A DNA stretch of 64,000 bases from Frankia casuarinae (GTDB taxonomy: Bacteria > Actinomycetota > Actinomycetes > Frankiales > Frankiaceae), in NCBI RefSeq assembly GCF_000013345.1, contig NC_007777.1:4898001-4962000 (forward strand), read 5' to 3'. Both the position numbers and the translations under genes were made by a program. The notes below the pieces were generated by a model. The model did not search any database. It saw nothing but the letters and a program-made list of their open reading frames with translations, and was not told the origin of the DNA. Numbering within the stretch: the stretch's first letter is position 1; each line of letters starts with the position of its first letter. Shown in pieces: positions 60,181-64,000 of the stretch.

Positions 60181-60489
60181 ATGGCCATGGTGCCATATGG
60201 GCCGGCCGGTGCCGGTAGCCGGTCGGTGACGAGTGTGGATCTCCAGGTGCATCCGGCGGAGTCGGCGGATGTGCATCTTCCGATGCCGGGACCTCGGTTC
60301 TCGGTGATGCGTCCGACCCTGCTGCTTCCGGCCGGGGTGCGGGTGAGCGTGGCCAGTGACATGCCGTACGACGTGGCGGCGCGCTGGTGGGACTCGCTGA
60401 CGGTCGCGGGGTCGGCGGCGAGCCAGTGGTACACCGCCCAGGTCAACGGCTGGCCCGGTGGCAAGGATCGTCGGGACGGGGGCCGGTGA
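60181..60489 (+). CDS. hypothetical protein of integrative element
   Basis: 102 residues from the ATG at 60181 (ribosome site CAGGAG). Mostly beta-strand-like (SVTSVDLQVHPAESADVHL) with WWDSL near the end. No family recognised. The last base of its stop is the first base of the next start, so the two are coupled. It faces structured element copy 3. Confidence 0.6.
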   Translation: MAMVPYGPAGAGSRSVTSVDLQVHPAESADVHLPMPGPRFSVMRPTLLLPAGVRVSVASDMPYDVAARWWDSLTVAGSAASQWYTAQVNGWPGGKDRRDGGR

Positions 60490-60881
60490 TGGCGGGCTCG
60501 CTGCGGGCGTTGCACTTCATCCGCCAGGATGCCGGCAGCTACGGCGACCTGGCAGACCAGCGGGCGGTGTTCGCGGTGGCATGTACGGCGCGCGGCTGGC
60601 AGGCCGGAGGTGCGGTCCGTCAGATCGGGTCGGGTCCGCACGCCTGGTCGGCGGTCGTCCGGCTCGTCGGGTCGGGGGCGTACGGCGTGGTCGTGGTCGA
60701 CACGGTGGAACGGCTCGCGGCCACCGAAACCGGGCGGATGGCGGTCCTGGGCCTGCTGCGCCGGACGGGGGTGCGGCTGCTGGTCGCACGCGAACCCCTC
60801 GACACCGGCGATGCGATCGGCCGTGCCCTCGCCGATTCCCTGCTCGACCCGGAGGAACAGCGGACACCGCTCGCGGCATGA
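60489..60881 (+). CDS. resolvase-like domain without catalytic serine
   Basis: 130 residues. The pattern LHFIRQDA, DQRAVFAVACTARGW, YGVVVVDTVERLAATETGR and LLVAREPLDTGDAIGRAL follows the N-terminal catalytic domain of serine recombinases in order and spacing. The position of the nucleophilic serine (as in YxRVS) is filled by Q/D, and no DNA-binding domain follows. So it is probably a catalytically dead relative with a structural or regulatory role. It may be conserved in actinomycete integrative elements. Ends 83 bp from structured element copy 3. Confidence 0.6.
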   Translation: MAGSLRALHFIRQDAGSYGDLADQRAVFAVACTARGWQAGGAVRQIGSGPHAWSAVVRLVGSGAYGVVVVDTVERLAATETGRMAVLGLLRRTGVRLLVAREPLDTGDAIGRALADSLLDPEEQRTPLAA

Positions 60882-60963
60882 CCTGACCCACGGCTGATCA
60901 AACCCGGGTTCGGGGGCTTCCACGCCACCCGACCCGGGTTTTGATCTTTCACAGAGTTCGGGC

Positions 60964-61509
60964 TGAGCTGATCTCCTCCGTCGGTCGGGCGGCGTAGCCC
61001 TACCCCGGGTTCTCCTGGCCGGGCAAGGGCGCCGACGGCCCGTACCATGCTGGGTGCGGTGCGTCCCTTGCGCGGGTGGGAGGTTCCGGGGTAGCCCTTC
61101 AGGGGTCCGGGCGGCGGAGGCGATCAGCGGACGTACGCGGCCTCTCCCCCTCCTCCAGAGTGAGGGCCGGGGTTTGGGGCGGAGCCCCAACAACCAGCAG
61201 CGGCACCGTCCTCGCGGACGTCGCGCGGCTCCTGGAGCACCGGCGTGGACCAGCGGCATCAGCATCGCCGATCGTCACGGTCGTCACGGACCCTCTGGCG
61301 GGGGGCCTGACGCTCCGACACGCCGACGGGCCGACGCGCCCACGGGGCGACGCTCCGGCCGGGGTGCCGACCGGAGGGAGGCGGGGCCCCGGCCGGGTGC
61401 GGCGATCCCGTAGGCGCGGCGCGCACGGGGCGACGCGCGGCGCGTGCGGCAGGCCCCCCGCGGCGGCCGAAGGCCGCCCTTGAGGCGGTACAGAACATTG
61501 GCGACGATC
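60964..61509 (-). ncRNA. structured non-coding element, copy 3
   Basis: Same order of parts as copies 1 and 2, read on the minus strand. The head encodes ANVLYRLK; the 5' hairpin at 61479-61462 has GGCGGCC/GGCCGCC instead of CCGCCCC/GGGGCGG; a 30-bp block is identical to copies 1 and 2; the octamers are at 61357-61310. The small hairpin is flanked by T-A pairs where the others have C-G. In the 3' domain are 61128-61115/60980-60967, 61092-61086/61008-61002 (a G-C pair where copy 1 has A-T) and an apical helix 61073-61061/61032-61023. It follows the XRE gene on the same strand by about 75 bp and could be its 3' extension. Confidence 0.7.
61310..61357 (-). repeat. tandem degenerate octamer array in copy 3
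   Basis: Six uninterrupted octamers on the minus strand: CGGAGCGT, CGCCCCGT, GGGCGCGT, CGGCCCGT, CGGCGTGT, CGGAGCGT. Every unit ends in GT and most begin CGG. Confidence 0.8.
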
Positions 61510-61582
61510 TTTTGGCATTGGCGGATGCGGGTTAGCGGCCTGGGTTAGGTGAACCACTCCATCGGTAGGGCGCTGGGCACAT

Positions 61583-62794
61583 CTACGGCTTGATGCCCAC
61601 AAATGTAGCCAGGTCGGCTAGACCGGTCTTTCGGGCTCTTCGGACGCTCGTAGCGTCTAGTAGGTCGCGTATTAGTCTGCTGGCTAGGCGCTGCTCCCGT
61701 AGCCATTCCGGGGTGAGAGTGTAGACATCTTGAACTGTCTGAATGGCACTCGCGTAGTCTCTTGTGGCCGTTTGTGCCTCGGCCACAGCGAGAAGGTGAC
61801 GTGTCCAGTTGCTCAGTGGCATGTTCTCAGTCCGACGGACCCTCCGGGCCAGAGTCAATGCACGGGGCGCATCGCCTTGCGTCATGGCATTTTCGACCTC
61901 GATTGCGTCGACTTGACTCGGTCCGAACGCCGCCCAGTACTTAGCGTAGTCCATTTTTCCGTCGGCTACACGCGCGGCTGAGCTACGGGCATACGAAAGT
62001 AGGTCTTTCGCTGTTTCCGGACGGTTGTTCCGAGCTGCGGCGGCAGAGGCGCCGGTCAGCAGTCTCCCCCATACTGCAAGGTGTTCGGGGGTTGCTGACA
62101 TGATGCTTGGCTCGATCTCGGTGGCCATGTCGACGGCCACCTTTTCGGCATCGTCGAATCGGCCTTGGCGGATGAATGCCCACCGGTAGTACACCACTCC
62201 GCTTGCACGGAGAATCGGGTCTCCGGCTTGCTCCGCCGCTTCCATGCTCCGGCGTATGGCCTCGCAAGCCAAGTCCTCCCCGCTAAGCTGGATGAGAATC
62301 GAGGCAGCCATAATGTAGGCGTGCGCCAGCAGGCGATATATACTCTTCTGGTCCTCCTCCTGGTGTATGCCCGTGGCGGCAGTGATGTCCTCGATCAGTT
62401 CTGGAGCGGTCCGAACGGCCTGCGGATACCGCGCATAATGGTAGTCCTGGGTCAGCGCCACCAGACGTTGCCGCAACGGTTGGAGCGATAGGGCCGGTTC
62501 GTCGGTTTGCCCGCTGGAAGGTCCAGGGAGCAACAGTTTCCGAAGCGGTATGAAGGCCTCATTATCGCTCACCGTCTCCTCCTGCTCCACCTCAAAGAAC
62601 GTAGCGGTAGGAACGTCCAAGGCCCTAGCAAGGCTGTGCAACGTAGAGATGCGTATGCCGTCACGCTGGCCCTGCTCCAGCTTCGTAACCAGGTCGGTAG
62701 ACACGCCTGCACGCTCGGCAAGCTCGGTCTGTGTCATCGAACGGCGTACACGTACTTGAGCGACCCGGTCGCCCAGAGCCCGGATCTCCGTCAC
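61583..62794 (-). CDS. XRE-family regulator with TPR-like C-terminus
   Basis: 403 residues. HTH at about residues 8-65: RVRRSMTQTELAERAGVSTD, then LVTKLEQGQRDG. The C-terminal part is helical with repeats (AHAYIMAASILIQLSGEDLA; WAFIRQGRFDDAEKVAVDMA). A perfect 17-bp palindrome sits 16 bp before its start and overlaps the untranslated leader, which suggests autoregulation. Structured element copy 3 lies just downstream. Codon use is a little less GC-rich than in the neighbours, in keeping with transfer. Confidence 0.85.
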   Translation of the reverse strand: MTEIRALGDRVAQVRVRRSMTQTELAERAGVSTDLVTKLEQGQRDGIRISTLHSLARALDVPTATFFEVEQEETVSDNEAFIPLRKLLLPGPSSGQTDEPALSLQPLRQRLVALTQDYHYARYPQAVRTAPELIEDITAATGIHQEEDQKSIYRLLAHAYIMAASILIQLSGEDLACEAIRRSMEAAEQAGDPILRASGVVYYRWAFIRQGRFDDAEKVAVDMATEIEPSIMSATPEHLAVWGRLLTGASAAAARNNRPETAKDLLSYARSSAARVADGKMDYAKYWAAFGPSQVDAIEVENAMTQGDAPRALTLARRVRRTENMPLSNWTRHLLAVAEAQTATRDYASAIQTVQDVYTLTPEWLREQRLASRLIRDLLDATSVRRARKTGLADLATFVGIKP

Positions 62795-62809
62795 GCCGTG
62801 ACTCCTCCC

Positions 62810-62826
62810 TAGGACGCTGCGTCCTA
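62810..62826. promoter_or_regulatory. perfect palindrome upstream of XRE regulator
   Basis: TAGGACGC, T, GCGTCCTA: 17 bp just upstream of the ribosome site (GGGAGGAG) of the regulator at 62794. A likely operator for the regulator itself. Confidence 0.7.
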
Positions 62827-63054
62827 CCTTTCACGTTCCGTAGCTCAATCCTACGTCTTCCCGTCGGTTCATCTGGTCCGCTCTTGCCGGAAGGATCACA
62901 GCAAGACATCCGGAGTTAGGACGAGCGCCGGGAGCAGACCGACGGGTCTCCCTGGCTTCGGATGCTGCGGCGGTCTCGGGTGGGGCTTCGTCAGGGCCAC
63001 ACCCCCTGTGCTCTGCCCGGGCTGCTGTGCCGTGATGACGTCGAAGGGGGAGCC

Positions 63055-63399
63055 GTGGGCCGCTGGGAGGACGAGCATTTTGCCCGGTTGGAGTGTGAGG
63101 TGCCGGTGCGGGGGCGGGATCGTCTGGCCTGGTGGCGGACGGCGCGGGCTGGCCTGGGGGCGGTGGAGGTGGCCGCGGTGCCGGTCGGCGTGCTCGGGCT
63201 GCTCGACACCCCGGGGATAGCGGTGCGGCATGGCCGGCTGCCGGTGACGGGAGCGGGGTTGCTGTTCGAAGCCGGGGAGTGGGCGCTGTTCCTGGCCGGG
63301 GTGGGTCGCGGTGAGTTCGGGTTCGCCCGGTTGGCGACGTTGACGGTTCCCCCGTTGCCGGTTCCCCCGGCTGCCGGTGCGGGGGCCGGTGATGGGTGA
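63055..63399 (+). CDS. hypothetical protein of integrative element
   Basis: 114 residues from the GTG at 63055, preceded by CGAAGGGGGAG; the frame is open further upstream but without a better start. WEDEHFARLECEVPVRGRDRLAWWRTARAGL looks folded; the end is proline/alanine-rich. No family recognised. It overlaps the next gene by 8 bp. First of four coupled genes running off the right edge. Confidence 0.6.
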   Translation: MGRWEDEHFARLECEVPVRGRDRLAWWRTARAGLGAVEVAAVPVGVLGLLDTPGIAVRHGRLPVTGAGLLFEAGEWALFLAGVGRGEFGFARLATLTVPPLPVPPAAGAGAGDG

Positions 63400-63664
63400 G
63401 CGTGCCCGCGTCGGGGATGGGACGGGGTCGGGCTGGTCGGAGGCGTGGTCACGGATCCTGGCCAGCACGGGGGCGGATCAGGCGGCCACGGTGTGGGTGG
63501 TGGCGGTGGTCGACGGGCCGGAGCGGGACGTGGACGGGGTGGTGGGCTACTTCGCCACCCCCCGGGACGCGGACCGGCATGCCCGTGCCCACGGATACGG
63601 GGAGTGGCTGGTGGTGCCGGCGCTGGTGCTGCACCGGCCGGATGATCCGGTGGTGATCCTGTGA
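63392..63664 (+). CDS. small hypothetical protein of integrative element
   Basis: 90 residues from the ATG at 63392. VWVVAVVDGPERDVDGVVGY and PRDADRHARAHGYGEWLVVP suggest a small alpha/beta protein. No family recognised. Overlaps neighbours on both sides (8 bp and GTGA). Confidence 0.6.
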   Translation: MGERARVGDGTGSGWSEAWSRILASTGADQAATVWVVAVVDGPERDVDGVVGYFATPRDADRHARAHGYGEWLVVPALVLHRPDDPVVIL

Positions 63665-63942
63665 CCGGATGGCCGTTGCTGGTCCTGGACGGCGACGGCG
63701 TACTGATCACCAGCTTTCCGCGGGCGGAGTTCGACCGGGCGCACCGGTGGGCGCATGCCCGGGCCGGGGAACCGGTGGTGGAACTGCCCATTCTGGTGGA
63801 AGACCTGCTGGTACGGGTGACGTGGACGATCGGGCGGACCTCGTGCACGGCGACCCGCTGGGGGGTGCTGCCGGACGGGCCGGCACCACGGCTGGGCTGT
63901 CTGCTCCACGGTGGCGCCCGGTCGGGACGGGAGACACGGTGA
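63661..63942 (+). CDS. small hypothetical protein of integrative element
   Basis: 93 residues from a GTG overlapping the previous stop. WPLLVLDGDGVLITSFPRAEF resembles the first strand of a HAD-type fold (DGDGV), but the protein is too short for a phosphatase and the other motifs are absent. Function unknown; coupled to its neighbours. Confidence 0.55.
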   Translation: MTGWPLLVLDGDGVLITSFPRAEFDRAHRWAHARAGEPVVELPILVEDLLVRVTWTIGRTSCTATRWGVLPDGPAPRLGCLLHGGARSGRETR

Positions 63943-64000
63943 CCCGGCTGTGGGAGGTGCAGGCCGGCAACGTTCCGGACGTGGAGCTCCCCGGTGGCGA
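63939..64000 (+). CDS. hypothetical protein, 5' end only
   Basis: A GTG overlapping the previous stop (GTGA) opens a frame VTRLWEVQAGNVPDVELPGG that runs off the right edge. Too short to classify. Confidence 0.45.
   Translation, partial: MTRLWEVQAGNVPDVELPGG

Noticed and set aside
1-64000. tRNA, rRNA or a CRISPR array
   Set aside because: I found no tRNA cloverleaf with a T-loop signature, no rRNA-like sequence and no series of equally spaced repeats; the only repeat-like unit is the single one near 36530.

Overview
The window is GC-rich, dense actinomycete DNA. GTG starts, GTGA/ATGA stop-start overlaps, integrative-plasmid genes and many IS6, IS630, ISAs1, IS110, IS66 and IS256 elements suggest a Frankia-like genome or a close relative. 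This attribution is inferred from style and protein families, not from a marker gene.

Layout. (1) 1-6.3 kb: the end of an integrative element, with an XRE/TPR regulator, a pterin dehydratase, an SAH-hydrolase-like protein, a NUDIX hydrolase, a structured non-coding element (copy 1), small genes, an excisionase-like protein and an att-like end. (2) 6.4-16 kb: a largely intact type II polyketide module: metal-dependent cyclase, di-domain aromatase/cyclase, ACP, CLF, KSa, flavin monooxygenase and ketoreductase on the minus strand; NTF2-like protein, enoyl-reductase-like protein and FrnE-like thioredoxin on the plus strand. (3) 16-32.6 kb: an insertion-sequence graveyard holding a toxin-antitoxin pair, a P450 and a YdhR-like gene each split by an IS, a divergent ribosomal protein L11 paralogue, two DUF5946 genes, and the relic of a RepSA-type integrative plasmid. 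(4) 32.6-37.1 kb: an XRE-nucleotidyltransferase-kinase operon divergent from structured element copy 2. (5) 37.1-57.8 kb: a second, decayed type II polyketide and aminodeoxysugar region: truncated flavin reductase, NDP-hexose 2,3-dehydratase, DesVI-like N,N-dimethyltransferase, TetR, SDR, ActVI-1-like dehydrogenase, LLM oxidoreductase, monooxygenase, two aromatase/cyclases, an IS66-split ketoreductase, ACP, a beheaded CLF and a broken glycosyltransferase, then a TetR-linked reductase/exporter operon. (6) 57.9-64 kb: an FMN reductase broken by ISAs1 and by a second integrative element with the same terminal sequence as region 1 in inverted orientation; this element carries structured element copy 3, another XRE/TPR regulator and small coupled genes.

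How it fits together. The polyketide genes (C9-type KR, di-domain ARO/CYC, ActIV-like cyclase, ActVA-5/ActVB-like two-component oxygenase, ActVI-1-like dehydrogenase) point to a reduced aromatic polyketide of the benzoisochromanequinone type. The sugar genes point to a dimethylamino-dideoxy sugar, as in medermycin. One core set is intact and the other is dead. The TetR probably controls itself and, 15 kb away, a reductase-exporter operon through matching paired palindromes.

The most unusual feature is a roughly 0.5-0.8 kb non-coding element in three copies (4.5, 36.3 and 61.5 kb). It has compensatory base changes in at least four helices and a run of tandem 8-bp repeats. It may be a large structured RNA or the transfer/single-strand origin locus of the integrative elements.
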